Source of the DNA: Paraburkholderia bannensis
Lineage (GTDB): Bacteria; Pseudomonadota; Gammaproteobacteria; Burkholderiales; Burkholderiaceae
Direction: 5' to 3'
Assembly: GCF_014200455.1 (NCBI RefSeq)
Contig: NZ_JACHBW010000001.1
Coordinates: forward strand, 248,001-312,000
DNA length: 64,000 nucleotides
A program made the position numbers and the translations under genes. Positions 30,071 to 38,990 of this stretch are shown piece after piece; position 1 is the first letter of the stretch; every line of letters begins with the position of its first letter. Under the pieces are notes generated by a model. That model did no database searches and was not told the DNA's origin. It saw only the letters and a program-made list of their open reading frames with translations.

Positions 30071-30471
30071 GTTTCCGTTTCCCTCGAAATAAAATGACGT
30101 GGGCTTACCCACACGCCGTATTCAAACTGAGCCGCCCTCACCGCAATGCCAATGCAATTGAAGCTGAAAGGTCAATTCAGAATTGCCGTTATACGGGGAA
30201 CGCCAATCGCCAGTCAAGCGAATTTTTTATAACAGCAATCCCGCTTCCGAGATAAACCGGCATGCATCAAAAAACCCACAAAAACATATGCAATTGAAAT
30301 GGGTACGTGAACGAGTAACCTTTTTACTCATCGAATGCCGCGGATTACCTTCATTCGGGAAAAACTACGTGAAGTGTAACAATTAGTGTCAAACGTAAGT
30401 GTTTTTACCGGTTGTTCGTGCAAACCAATCCACCCATCATGAATTGGGTTAGCGTGCTATGGGAGGCAATC
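30071..30471. other. Leader of csp and upstream of the 65-aa gene
   Basis: Low-GC for this genome, especially 30160-30420. The csp promoter and 5' leader probably lie in 30071-30240. No ORF with a ribosome site is seen between. Confidence 0.45.
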
Positions 30472-30669
30472 ATGCTGACGTCACTACGACGCTGTTTTCA
30501 TTGGCTGATTGAAATAGACAGCCCGGAGCCGACGAACGATGCCGCGACCTACGGATCGTGGCACGGCGATCACTGGCATAACCTGCTGTGTTCCCCGATG
30601 GACGCCCGGCATTACGTAATGGAAGACTGGAGCCTGCAATCTGAACCGCCAGAAGACCCTTCACGTTAA
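30472..30669 (+). CDS. Small protein of unknown function (65 aa)
   Basis: ATG 30472 is chosen because GGAGG lies five bases upstream; an earlier in-frame ATG at 30412 has none. The protein begins MLTSLRRCFHWLIEIDSPEP and has a conserved-looking GSWHGDHWHNLLCSPMDARH (about 27-46). It is rich in Trp and His and has no signal peptide or membrane segment. Composition is slightly lower in GC than housekeeping neighbours. Confidence 0.55.
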   Translation: MLTSLRRCFHWLIEIDSPEPTNDAATYGSWHGDHWHNLLCSPMDARHYVMEDWSLQSEPPEDPSR

Positions 30670-30828
30670 GACGTGCCGGGTGGCGGCAATACGTGCGTGC
30701 GCGCACGACAGGCAAAAAAAAAGCGCAGCCAAGGCCGCGCCGACAAAGGTTTGGAGATCTTTTTCGTCAACGAAAAAGTCTGCTTCGGAAAGCAGCCATT
30801 GAAGTATAGCCGCAGCGTTCTGGCCCAT
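30661..30828 (-). CDS. Doubtful small ORF (55 aa) overlapping a terminator
   Basis: MGQNAAAILQWLLSEADFFV opens a plausible helix and a hydrophobic segment (TFVGAALAALFFCLSCAHA) follows. However the frame runs through a GC hairpin followed by nine T on this strand, and it overlaps the last codons of the opposite gene. No good ribosome site is present. It may be a short peptide gene or simply the body of a small RNA. Confidence 0.25.
   Translation of the reverse strand: MGQNAAAILQWLLSEADFFVDEKDLQTFVGAALAALFFCLSCAHARIAATRHVLT
30714..30740 (-). terminator. Minus-strand terminator with nine-T tract
   Basis: GCGC-A-GCC (30723-30730) pairs with GGC-C-GCGC (30733-30740), one mismatch. The minus strand then reads nine T (30722-30714). 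A second inverted repeat, AGATCTTTTTCGT / ACGAAAAAGTCT (30755-30781), lies just before it. The transcript that ends here has no assigned gene. Confidence 0.65.
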
Positions 30829-30940
30829 TAACTCTGCGGCGCACAATCATGTGTTACGTGAGACGCAATAATCGGGGTTGACACCGATTACCCCCGTTTT
30901 CAGCAATCCATTATTGTAGCGATTGCACAACGCCATTCGG

Positions 30941-30970
30941 TTGACACTTCTTCCGACCTCTTACGTAAAT
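30941..30970 (+). promoter_or_regulatory. Candidate porin promoter
   Basis: TTGACA (30941-30946) and GTAAAT (30965-30970) with 18 bases between. It would give a leader of about 240 bases before the porin ATG. Another TTGACA at 30878 has no matching -10. Confidence 0.35.
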
Positions 30971-31215
30971 CCGCTGAAAGCCCCAACCAGTAAGGCTTGA
31001 AGCCGGCCCAAATATCATTCCTGAATTCGCAATACTTTATTGCGCAAATCGGAATGCCTTGATGGCAGTGACCCTCTTCTACACTCTGCCTGTCCGGAAA
31101 CCGACAGCAACGGATTTAACGCGCCACGCGGCCTCTGCCTCTCGCTGCGATTCGTGTGGACGGTTTCCCAAACAGGGTTCGACGAAACCCACCTCTGTTC
31201 TCGGAGTTTACAAAG

Positions 31216-32367
31216 ATGAAAAAGACTCTCATGGTCGCTGCCCTCACGGGCGTTTTTGCAACGGCTGCGCACGCACAAAGCAGCGTTACGCTGTACGGCC
31301 TGATCGACGCCGGCCTCACGTACTCCAGCGCCCAGAAGGGCCACGCTACCTACCAGGCAACGAGCGGCACGATCAACGGCAGCCGTTTCGGCCTGCGTGG
31401 CGCTGAAGACCTCGGTGGCGGCCTGAAGGCTATCTTCACGTTGGAAAACGGCTTCAACATCGACAACGGCAACATGGGTCAGAAGAGCCGTCTGTTCGGT
31501 CGTCAAGCATTCGTCGGTCTCGCAAGCAATCAATACGGTGCTGTGACCCTCGGCCGTCAGTACGACTCGATCGTCGACTACCTGGCACCGCTGTCGAACA
31601 CGGGCACGCAATACGGCGGCACGATTGCTGCTCACCCGTTCGATAACGACAACCTGAACAACTCGATCCGTTTCAACAACACGGTCAAGTACTCGAGCGT
31701 CAACTACGCTGGCTTCAAGTTCGGCGGCACGTACTCGTTCTCGAACAGCACCGAATTCGCGAACAACCGTGCTTACAGCTTCGGCGCATCGTACAACTAC
31801 GCTGGCCTGAACGTTGCTGCTGGTTACCTGCAAACGAACAACAACGTCAACAACCAGCAATTCAACGCAGCGACGTTCTCGGGCGCGGAAGCGGGTGACT
31901 ACACGTTCGGCGCTGGCCGTCAACGTACGTTCGGCGGCGGCGTGAACTACACGTTCGGCCCGGCAACGGCTGGCCTCGTGTACACGCAGACGCAACTGAG
32001 CCAGGCAATCGGCATCTCGCCGACGCAGTCGGGCACGACGAACGGTGTCGGCTTCCACGCAAACAGCGCACGCTTCCAGAACTTCGAAGGCAATGTCCGC
32101 TACGCTCTGACGCCGGCAATCAGCCTGGCTGGCGCGTACACGTACACGCGTTCGAACTTCGGCGGCGGCGTGAACCCGAACTTCCACACGGTGGCTCTGC
32201 AGTCGGACTACGCCCTGTCGAAGCGCACGGACGTCTACCTGCAAGGCGACTGGCAACACGTGTCGTCGAACGACGGCGGCGTGACGGCATTCCTGAACGG
32301 TCTGAGCAACGCATCGGGTCGTCAAGACCAGGTTGCTGTGACGGTCGGTATGCGTCACCGCTTCTAA
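31216..32367 (+). CDS. Burkholderia-type general porin (trimeric, OmpC/Opc-like)
   Basis: 383 residues. The signal peptide MKKTLMVAALTGVFATAAHA is cleaved before QSSVTLYGLIDAGLTY. The mature protein has the 16-strand porin pattern: GSRFGLRGAEDLGGGLKAIF, QAFVGLASNQYGAVTLGRQY (constriction loop region follows), and the C-terminal strand VAVTVGMRHRF ending in Phe. It forms water-filled channels in the outer membrane. Codon use is clearly optimised (GCT, CGT, AAC, GGC in place of the usual GC-rich mixture), which fits high expression. GGAG sits ten bases before ATG 31216. Confidence 0.95.
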   Translation: MKKTLMVAALTGVFATAAHAQSSVTLYGLIDAGLTYSSAQKGHATYQATSGTINGSRFGLRGAEDLGGGLKAIFTLENGFNIDNGNMGQKSRLFGRQAFVGLASNQYGAVTLGRQYDSIVDYLAPLSNTGTQYGGTIAAHPFDNDNLNNSIRFNNTVKYSSVNYAGFKFGGTYSFSNSTEFANNRAYSFGASYNYAGLNVAAGYLQTNNNVNNQQFNAATFSGAEAGDYTFGAGRQRTFGGGVNYTFGPATAGLVYTQTQLSQAIGISPTQSGTTNGVGFHANSARFQNFEGNVRYALTPAISLAGAYTYTRSNFGGGVNPNFHTVALQSDYALSKRTDVYLQGDWQHVSSNDGGVTAFLNGLSNASGRQDQVAVTVGMRHRF

Positions 32368-32406
32368 GATGCACCTCGCTGGCCCTCGCGGCCAGCCGTG
32401 CAGCTG

Positions 32407-32433
32407 AAAAAGCCGCCCTCGGGCGGCTTTTTT
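32407..32433 (+). terminator. Porin terminator
   Basis: GCCGCCC / GGGCGGC stem (32412-32427), loop TC, preceded by A5 and followed by six T. It also serves greB from the other side. Confidence 0.92.
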
Positions 32434-32469
32434 CCTTTCTACACTGCGTAAGAGCCGCCTGACGGACGC

Positions 32470-33033
32470 TCAGGCCGCGCGCGCCGGATAACGCACATCC
32501 AGCACGTCGATGGGCTCCGGGCCAGCAGGCGTGTACAGGATCACCTGATCGCCAATCTTCGCCTTGATGAGCGCGCGCGCGATCGGCGAGACCCAGCTCA
32601 CGTGGCCGACATCCAGATCGACCTCGTCCACGCCGACGATCGTCACGGTGTGCACCTCGCCGTCCTCGGTGCCGTAGTCCACGGTCGCGCCGAAGAACAC
32701 CTGATCCACGTTTTCCTGACGGCTGCTGTCGACCACCTCGGCCAGATCCAGGCGTTTGGTGAGGAAGCGGATGCGCCGGTCGATCTCGCGCAGCCTGCGC
32801 TTGCCGTAAATGTAGTCGCCGTTCTCGGAGCGGTCGCCGTTCGAGGCGGCCCACGAGACGAGCTTGACCACCTCGGGCCGTTCCTCATCGATCAGATGCA
32901 GCAGTTCGCTGCGCATGCGCTCGTAACCAGCCGGCGTGATGTAGTTCTTCGCGCCCGCGGGAATTTCGGGATGACCGGACTCAAGATCGTCATCGTCGTT
33001 GTCGGTCGATTCTTTGACAAAGGCCTTGTTCAT
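32470..33033 (-). CDS. greB: Transcription elongation factor GreB
   Basis: 187 residues from ATG 33033 (MNKAFVKESTDNDDDD). The N-terminal coiled coil has YITPAGYERMRSELLHLIDE and SWAASNGDRSENGDYIYGKR; the acidic tip D and E residues position Mg2+ in the RNA polymerase secondary channel and stimulate cleavage of backtracked RNA. The C-terminal FKBP-like domain has VFFGATVDYGTEDG and SWVSPIARALIKAKIGDQV. YIYGKRRLREIDRRIRFLTK is the usual GreB version rather than GreA. An in-frame ATG at 33099 would add 22 residues, mostly Ala/Thr/Ser, and cannot be excluded. Confidence 0.92.
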   Translation of the reverse strand: MNKAFVKESTDNDDDDLESGHPEIPAGAKNYITPAGYERMRSELLHLIDEERPEVVKLVSWAASNGDRSENGDYIYGKRRLREIDRRIRFLTKRLDLAEVVDSSRQENVDQVFFGATVDYGTEDGEVHTVTIVGVDEVDLDVGHVSWVSPIARALIKAKIGDQVILYTPAGPEPIDVLDVRYPARAA

Positions 33034-33264
33034 GATGGTTCGATTGACTGCGTTGCTTGCGACTTTGCTTGTGGCTGTCTTTGCTTGCGTATTAGCCAAC
33101 TTCAGCCTACTTCAGCCGACTCCGACTGGTAATAGCGGGCTCGCACTTCTGCCCCGCAAGGACCAGGCGCCACTTCCCCGAGGTTACACGAAGCATGGTT
33201 TTAAACAAATCGCGATAAGGGGCTTCCCTTTTCCGGAATCGATGCTATAATCTCCTTTCTGTGT

Positions 33265-33341
33265 GCGGCTGTAGCTCAGTTGGATAGAGTACTTGGCTAC
33301 GAACCAAGGGGTCGTGGGTTCGAATCCTGCCAGCCGCGCCA
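33265..33341 (+). tRNA. tRNA-Arg (anticodon ACG), copy 1
   Basis: 77 bases with encoded CCA. The acceptor stem GCGGCTG pairs with CAGCCGC, and the anticodon loop CTACGAA gives ACG (ICG after deamination). A good -10 TATAAT (33246-33251) lies 13 bases before the gene; the -35 is weak. Confidence 0.97.
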
Positions 33342-33416
33342 TCTATTAAGAGTTTTGCGTTAGTTGTTCAGCGCAGGTCTCCAGTAACACTGCAGTATGT
33401 AGTATCGTCTTAGCGT

Positions 33417-33493
33417 GCGGCTGTAGCTCAGTTGGATAGAGTACTTGGCTACGAACCAAGGGGTCGTGGGTTCGAATCCTGCCAGCCGCGCCA
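33417..33493 (+). tRNA. tRNA-Arg (anticodon ACG), copy 2
   Basis: Same 77-base sequence as the first copy, 75 bases downstream; every position I compared is identical. The spacer is not similar, so only the tRNA was duplicated or maintained. The two are probably cotranscribed up to the terminator at 33501. Confidence 0.97.
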
Positions 33494-33500
33494 CCTTTCG

Positions 33501-33530
33501 AAGGGCCTTCCTGATTCAGGAAGGCCCTTT
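33501..33530 (+). terminator. Terminator of the tRNA-Arg pair
   Basis: 13-bp perfect stem AAGGGCCTTCCTG / CAGGAAGGCCCTT with loop ATT, followed by TTGTCTTT. Confidence 0.9.
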
Positions 33531-33566
33531 GTCTTTGTAGCGTGCTTTTCGAGGCGCTCTACCGAT

Positions 33567-34055
33567 TCAACGCGGCGTCGATCCGATATCGCCGATCTGC
33601 GCATCGGGCCTGGGCAAATCCTCCACGTCGCCTACGTCGCTCGGCTCGGCCGCGAGTTCCGAGCCCATGCCAGTGAGCGCCTGGGGCTGGCGCAGCATCG
33701 CCTCGACCCTCTCGCCAAAGCGGCTCTTCACGAACGCACGCAGCAACGCCTCACGCGGGGTCGCGCCATACGACTCGGCAACATGCTGGCTACCCACGAA
33801 TTCGGCCGCGCAAAGAGCCGGCTCACCCTCACGCCGTTCACGTAATTCGACTCGCTTCGCGCGGTCGAGCACGACGCCCGCCGCATCCCATGATGTCGAT
33901 GGTTCGAAACGCCCGTCCCAGGCCTTGCCACGGTCATTGCCGCGCACGGCGACCGTCTCGCCGCTATCGGTGAAATAGATCTCGCGCACGAAGTCAGGGA
34001 GGCTGCGCGCCACCCAGTAATCGAGTTCGAGGCCGCTCAGATCAGCTACGTTCAT
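33567..34055 (-). CDS. DUF2591/NinX-like protein of phage origin
   Basis: 162 residues. MNVADLSGLELDYWVARSLP matches the opening of the phage P22 NinX/DUF2591 family (ELxGxxLDxWVAxA). The usual second block (WNPSTDWAQGGPIIE in family members) appears here as RFEPSTSWDAAGVVLDRA (about 50-67), and GATPREALLRAFVKSRFGER (about 98-117) ends the domain. A tail of about 45 residues is unique. GAGGA precedes ATG 34055, which is preferred over an upstream in-frame ATG. Many Burkholderia chromosomes carry such genes outside prophages; function is unknown. Confidence 0.72.
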   Translation of the reverse strand: MNVADLSGLELDYWVARSLPDFVREIYFTDSGETVAVRGNDRGKAWDGRFEPSTSWDAAGVVLDRAKRVELRERREGEPALCAAEFVGSQHVAESYGATPREALLRAFVKSRFGERVEAMLRQPQALTGMGSELAAEPSDVGDVEDLPRPDAQIGDIGSTPR

Positions 34056-34151
34056 GGCTTGTCCTCGTTTCCGCTGGAAAGTGTTCGAGGGGCGCGCGGG
34101 CTCCAGATACGACACGGGCAGCCTTAAAGGCTGCCCGTTCTGAAACGTCGA

Positions 34152-36518
34152 TCAATAGTCGGCGCGTTCGCGATCGATCCGCATGCCGCCATCATGGCGA
34201 TGATGGCCCTCGTCGCTTGGGCGTTCGCGCGTGATGCGCATGACGTCCGGATTCGTGCGCACGCGGCGCATGACGTTCGCCAGATGCACGCGGTCGCTCA
34301 CCTGGATCACGAAGCGCAGCATGTTCGATTCCTGCGCGAGATCGTCGTCCATGGCGATGTGGACGATGTTGGCGTCCGCCGAGGTGATGTCGGCGGCCAC
34401 GCGCGCGAACACGCCCTTGGTGTTCTTCACCAGCACCTTCACGGCGACGTCGAACAGGCGGCCCGGCTGCGGCGCCCAGGCGACGTCGATCCAGCGGCCC
34501 GGATCGCGGCGATGGATACGCTGCGCCACGCGGCAATCGGTCGTATGAATCGCCATACCCAGGCCGATGCCGATATAGCCCATGATGTCGTCGCCCGGAA
34601 TCGGGCGGCAGCACGCCGAGAGCTGCACCGACATGCCCTCTGTGCCCGTGATGACCACCGGCGGCGCGTGCGGTGCGTTCGGGTCGCGCGGCGGATGATG
34701 GTGCTCTTCGTCGTCGGCGTCGAGGCCCTTCATCAGCACTTCGATACGCTTGGCCATGACCGCGGCCACACGCCGGCCAAGGCCGATATCCGCGAAGATT
34801 TCCTGGCGATTCTTGTTGCCGGTCCACTGGACCAGCTTTTCCCAGGTTTCCGGCGTGACTTCCGAAAGCTGATAGCCGTAAGCCTTGAGCGCCTGATCGA
34901 CGAGTCGTTCGCCCAGTTGCACGGATTCCGTGAGGCGCATCGTCTTCAGGTAGTGACGGATCGCCGAGCGCGCCTTGCCGGTGCGCACGAAGCCGAGCCA
35001 TGCCGGATTCGGCTTGGAATACGGCGCGGTGATCACTTCGACGATATCGCCGCTCTTGAGCTCCGTGCGCAGCGGCAGAAGTTCGTTGTTGATCTTCACG
35101 GCGACGCACTGGTTGCCCAGGTCGCTGTGGATCGAATACGCGAAGTCGAGCGCCGTGGCGCCGCGCGGCAGCGCCATGATCTTCGCCTTCGGCGTGAACA
35201 CGTAGACGGCGTCCGGGAACAGGTCGATCTTGACGTGTTCGAGGAATTCGCTGGAGTCGCCCGCCTCGCTCTGGATATCGAGCAGCGACTTGAGCCACTG
35301 ATGCGCGCGCTTTTGCACGTCGTTCAGATCAGCCCCGCCGTTCTTGTAGAGCCAGTGCGCGGCCACGCCTGCTTCCGCGATCTCGTGCATCTTGCGGGTG
35401 CGCACCTGGAATTCGATGGGCGCGCCGAACGGGCCGACGAGCGTGGTGTGCAAGGACTGATAGCCATTCACCTTCGGAATGGCGATGTAGTCCTTGAACT
35501 TGCCCGGCACGGGCTTGTAGAGCGCATGGAGTGCGCCGATGCAGGTGTAGCATTCGAGCGCCGAATCCACCACCACGCGAAAACCATAAACGTCGAGCAC
35601 CTGCGAAAACGACAGTTGCTTGTCGCGCATCTTTTTATAGATGCTGAAGATGGTTTTTTCGCGGCCGGTGACTTCGGCGTCGAGCTTCGCTTCGCCGATT
35701 GCGCGCTGCACCGCTTCCAGAATCTTGCTCACCACTTCGCGCCGATTGCCGCGCGCCGCCTTCACCGCTTTTTCCAGCGTGGCGTAGCGATTCGGGTTGA
35801 AGTTCTGGAAGCTGAGATCCTGCAGCTCGCGATAGGTGTTGTTCAGACCCAGGCGGTGCGCGATCGGCGCATAGATGTCGATCGTTTCGCGCGCCACGCG
35901 GCGGCGCTTTTCGGGGGGCACCGCGCCGAGCGTGCGCATGTTGTGCAAGCGATCGGCGAGCTTCACCAGAATCACACGCACATCGCGCGCCATCGCGAGC
36001 AGCATCTTGCGGAAGTTTTCCGCCTGGGCTTCCTCGCGATTGCGAAACTCCATCTTGTCGAGTTTCGACAGACCATCGACCAGTTCCGCGACCTTCGCAC
36101 CGAAGCGTTCGGCGATTTCCGCCTTGGTCACCCCCTGGTCTTCGATCACGTCATGAAGCAGCGCCGCCTGGATGGCCTGGGCGTCGAGCTTCCAGCCGGC
36201 GCAGATTTCCGCGACGGCGACGGGATGCGTGATGTAGGGTTCGCCACTCTGACGATATTGCCCGAGGTGGGCTTCGTCGCTGAAGTGAAACGCCGCCTTG
36301 ATCTCCTTGATTTCCTCGGGTGTGAGGTAACCGGAAAGCGCAGCGGTCAGATTGGCGATGGAGACGACCCCGTGTTTGCGAGGCTGCTCCGGAGTGGCGG
36401 TTGGCCCGAACAGATGACGAAACGACTGTTCGAGGACCGCGTCGATGTAATTGCGCGCAGGGCTTGAGGTCTCCGCTTCCTGGTCCACATCGGTGGCCGG
36501 CGAGGGCGTGGTGCTCAT
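34152..36518 (-). CDS. spoT: Bifunctional (p)ppGpp synthetase/hydrolase SpoT
   Basis: 788 residues, Rel/Spo family. Domain order: HD hydrolase (YITHPVAVAEIC, LLHDVIEDQGVT, about 95-135), synthetase (VYGFRVVVDSALECYTCIGA, VNGYQSLHTTLVGPFGAPIE, FQVRTRKMHEIAEAGVAAHW), TGS (VFTPKAKIMALPRGATALDF), a conserved Cys region (VQLSACCRPIPGDDIMGYIG) and a C-terminal ACT/RRM. Because the HD residues H and D are intact, it should both make and degrade (p)ppGpp. It is followed by rpoZ and gmk on the same strand as in E. coli, though gene order is reversed relative to transcription (rpoZ lies upstream). Confidence 0.96.
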   Translation of the reverse strand: MSTTPSPATDVDQEAETSSPARNYIDAVLEQSFRHLFGPTATPEQPRKHGVVSIANLTAALSGYLTPEEIKEIKAAFHFSDEAHLGQYRQSGEPYITHPVAVAEICAGWKLDAQAIQAALLHDVIEDQGVTKAEIAERFGAKVAELVDGLSKLDKMEFRNREEAQAENFRKMLLAMARDVRVILVKLADRLHNMRTLGAVPPEKRRRVARETIDIYAPIAHRLGLNNTYRELQDLSFQNFNPNRYATLEKAVKAARGNRREVVSKILEAVQRAIGEAKLDAEVTGREKTIFSIYKKMRDKQLSFSQVLDVYGFRVVVDSALECYTCIGALHALYKPVPGKFKDYIAIPKVNGYQSLHTTLVGPFGAPIEFQVRTRKMHEIAEAGVAAHWLYKNGGADLNDVQKRAHQWLKSLLDIQSEAGDSSEFLEHVKIDLFPDAVYVFTPKAKIMALPRGATALDFAYSIHSDLGNQCVAVKINNELLPLRTELKSGDIVEVITAPYSKPNPAWLGFVRTGKARSAIRHYLKTMRLTESVQLGERLVDQALKAYGYQLSEVTPETWEKLVQWTGNKNRQEIFADIGLGRRVAAVMAKRIEVLMKGLDADDEEHHHPPRDPNAPHAPPVVITGTEGMSVQLSACCRPIPGDDIMGYIGIGLGMAIHTTDCRVAQRIHRRDPGRWIDVAWAPQPGRLFDVAVKVLVKNTKGVFARVAADITSADANIVHIAMDDDLAQESNMLRFVIQVSDRVHLANVMRRVRTNPDVMRITRERPSDEGHHRHDGGMRIDRERADY

Positions 36519-36652
36519 GTTCCCCTCCGTTTCAGGTCAGGCGTTGACGGTTGGCGCACAGCGCGAATTACACGACGAGTAAAGCAACTACGGTTGCAAC
36601 TGCGGTTACTGCGATACAACGACAAGCAAACTACGAAAACTACGAGGCGCCG

Positions 36653-36856
36653 TTAAACGGGCACCTTTTTCAGCATTTCCAGACCCACCTGGCCAGACGC
36701 GATCTCGCGCAGCGCGACGACGGTCGGCTTGTCGCGGCTTTCGATCTTCGGCGTATGACCCTGTGCGAGCTGGCGTGCGCGATACGTCGCGGCGAGCGCC
36801 AGTTCGAAGCGGTTCGGAATCTGTTTCAGACAATCTTCGACGGTGATGCGGGCCAT
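36653..36856 (-). CDS. rpoZ: RNA polymerase omega subunit
   Basis: 67 residues. [20 protein letters not shown] and [11 protein letters not shown] are the invariant omega motifs, and the protein ends normally at KKVPV. It aids assembly of beta' and takes part in the ppGpp response, which suits its place between gmk and spoT. GAAGGAA precedes ATG 36856; an in-frame ATG at 36871 is less likely. Confidence 0.96.
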   Translation of the reverse strand: MARITVEDCLKQIPNRFELALAATYRARQLAQGHTPKIESRDKPTVVALREIASGQVGLEMLKKVPV

Positions 36857-36895
36857 GTCGGGTTCCTTCAATTCTCAGCAGGTTCTTATTCTACC

Positions 36896-37609
36896 TTATG
36901 TGCCCGATGCGCCGGGCTGCGGCAGGTGGATGCCGAGCTGCACGAAGAGCTCGGTGTGTCGCGCGTATTGCGAAGCGAAGCGCATGCGCGTCGCGCTCAC
37001 GATATTGCGCAGTTCTTGCAGCGCGGTATCGAAGTTTTCGTTGATGACGACATACTCCGATTCGCTTGCGTGCGCCATCTCGCTACCCGCTGCGAGCAGG
37101 CGTCGCGTGATGACGTTGGGTTCGTCTTCACCGCGTTTTTTCAGGCGTTCCGCGAGTGCGTCGAGCGACGGCGGCAGGATGAAAATCTCCACCGCATTGC
37201 GGAACTGCTTTTTCACCTGCTGCGCGCCTTGCCAGTCGATTTCGAGCAGCACGTCGTGCCCCTGCTTCATCTGGTCTTCGATCCAGACGCGCGAGGTGGC
37301 GTAGTAGTTGCCATGCACTTCCGCGCTTTCGAGGAACTCGCCTTCAGCGTGGCGTGCGAGGAAATCGTCGACGCTTGTGAAGTGGTAGTGCTCGCCGTCA
37401 CGCTCCTTCGAGCGCGGCGCGCGCGTGGTGTACGAAATCGACAGACGGATCGCGCTGTCTTCGGCGAGCAGCGCGTTCACGAGCGTGGACTTGCCCGCAC
37501 CCGAAGGCGCGACCACCATGAAAAGATTGCCCGGATAAACGCCCGCGTACGGATTGCGCGGCTTCGTTTCAGCCTTGTGCGCACCGGGTGCGCTGGTCTG
37601 GTCGGTCAT
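36896..37609 (-). CDS. gmk: Guanylate kinase
   Basis: 237 residues, slightly longer than the typical 205-210 because of about 25 extra N-terminal residues. P-loop [17 protein letters not shown] (about 33-49), GMP-binding block [34 protein letters not shown] and lid region [17 protein letters not shown]. It phosphorylates GMP to GDP. Start ATG 37609. The gap of 39 bases to rpoZ supports cotranscription. Confidence 0.95.
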   Translation of the reverse strand: MTDQTSAPGAHKAETKPRNPYAGVYPGNLFMVVAPSGAGKSTLVNALLAEDSAIRLSISYTTRAPRSKERDGEHYHFTSVDDFLARHAEGEFLESAEVHGNYYATSRVWIEDQMKQGHDVLLEIDWQGAQQVKKQFRNAVEIFILPPSLDALAERLKKRGEDEPNVITRRLLAAGSEMAHASESEYVVINENFDTALQELRNIVSATRMRFASQYARHTELFVQLGIHLPQPGASGT

Positions 37610-37707
37610 GTTCGTTGCTTCCTGTTTTGCTGCCTTGTTTTGCTGCTTTTTTACTGTGCTTTACGCTGCCTCGTCCGGCCTGTGTGCATAAGCACACGCA
37701 CCGGCAA

Positions 37708-38649
37708 TCATTCGAGATTCTGCACCTGCTCGCGCATCTGTTCGATGAGCAGCTTGAGCGTCATCGACGCATCGGCGAGTTCCTTCGCCGCGGCCTTCGA
37801 ACCCAGCGTATTCGCTTCGCGATTGAGCTCCTGCATCATGAAGTCGAGGCGCTTGCCAACGCGGCCGCCCTTCTCGATCACATGGCGCGTTTCGTTCAGA
37901 TGCGCGGTGAGGCGCGAGAGTTCTTCGGCGATGTCGATGCGGATACCGTACATCGTCACTTCCTGGCGGATGCGCTCGGCGACTTCCTCGCGCGTGACGT
38001 TGCCGACGTTGCCGCTGCCATTGCCGTTCGCATCCGGCGCGGCGATGCCGAGGGCTTCCTGCAGACGCTCGACGATCTTCTGCTGATGCTTGACGATCAG
38101 GTCCGGCACCAACGGCGTGATCTTCGCGACGATCGCTTCCATCTCCGTCACATTGGCGAGCAGCATGTTGGCAAGCTGCGCGCCTTCACGCCCGCGCACA
38201 TCGATCAGATCGGCGATGGCCTGCTTGCCGCAACCGAGCACCGCATCGCGCAGCACCTCGGGCGCGACGCCGCTTTCGGCCAGCACGCCAGGCCAGCGCA
38301 GGATTTCGCCGGTGCGAAGGCGGCCCGATTCCGGGAACGCTTCGAGCACGGCGCGTTCGAGCACGGCCAGTTGTTCGAGCGCATCGCGGTTGAGCGCGCC
38401 CGCGTTGGCGGCCTGCTCGCTGCGCTGGATATTGATGCGGATATCGACCTTGCCGCGCGAGAGCTTCGTCATCAGCATTTCGCGCAACGTCGGCTCGATG
38501 ACGCGCACGTCTTCGGGCATGCGGAAGTTCAGGTCGAGAAAGCGCGAGTTCACGGTACGCAATTCGACGGAAACACTGGCGCCGCCCGTGCCCGATGCCG
38601 CAACCAGTTCGCGCGTGGCGCTGGCGTAGCCGGTCATGCTGTAAATCAT
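37708..38649 (-). CDS. YicC/YloC-family endoribonuclease
   Basis: 313 residues from MIYSMTGYASATRELVAASG (ATG 38649). It shows YicC hallmarks: ELRTVNSRFLDLNFRMPEDV, RGKVDIRINIQRSEQ, the long middle coiled coil, and the C-terminal GKRLDFMMQELNREANTLGS with KLLIEQMREQVQNLE. Members have endoribonuclease activity and affect sRNA-dependent regulation. It lies first in the run with gmk, rpoZ and spoT, all minus strand, and is divergent from rph. Confidence 0.92.
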   Translation of the reverse strand: MIYSMTGYASATRELVAASGTGGASVSVELRTVNSRFLDLNFRMPEDVRVIEPTLREMLMTKLSRGKVDIRINIQRSEQAANAGALNRDALEQLAVLERAVLEAFPESGRLRTGEILRWPGVLAESGVAPEVLRDAVLGCGKQAIADLIDVRGREGAQLANMLLANVTEMEAIVAKITPLVPDLIVKHQQKIVERLQEALGIAAPDANGNGSGNVGNVTREEVAERIRQEVTMYGIRIDIAEELSRLTAHLNETRHVIEKGGRVGKRLDFMMQELNREANTLGSKAAAKELADASMTLKLLIEQMREQVQNLE

Positions 38650-38990
38650 GGTTCGTCTCGCGATAAAGCCGCAGCGGCGCACCTGAAAGGCGCCGGCCAC
38701 GGCGAGGGGATTCGAGGCGCCCGGCGTGTAGGCGTACTGTCTGTGACGCTCGATGACGCGGGGCGGAGAAACACTATTATCCCATTTTTGGCCGCACGGC
38801 CGCCGCAGCGGCGATTGCGCTGGATCGACGGCAGCGCCTGTTGCGCCCATCGCGCCCATCGCGCCTATTGGCGATCCGCGCGCCGGGCGCGCGCGGGTCC
38901 GCGCCATCCGCCTGTGTCCATCGCCTGCCGCGCGAAGGCGGTAAAATTACGCTTTCCCCTTCCTGCCCGTGCCCTCGCGCACATTCCACG

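Noticed and set aside
33265..33530. tRNA-Arg pair as attachment site of a second element around the NinX-like gene
   Set aside because: I saw no further copy of the tRNA 3' end downstream and no integrase, so there is no support for an element.
33432..33845. Plus-strand ORF through the second tRNA-Arg
   Set aside because: Runs through a tRNA and terminator and is a shadow of the minus-strand NinX-like gene.
34194..36467. 757-codon plus-strand ORF opposite spoT
   Set aside because: Antisense shadow; every domain of Rel/Spo is readable on the minus strand.
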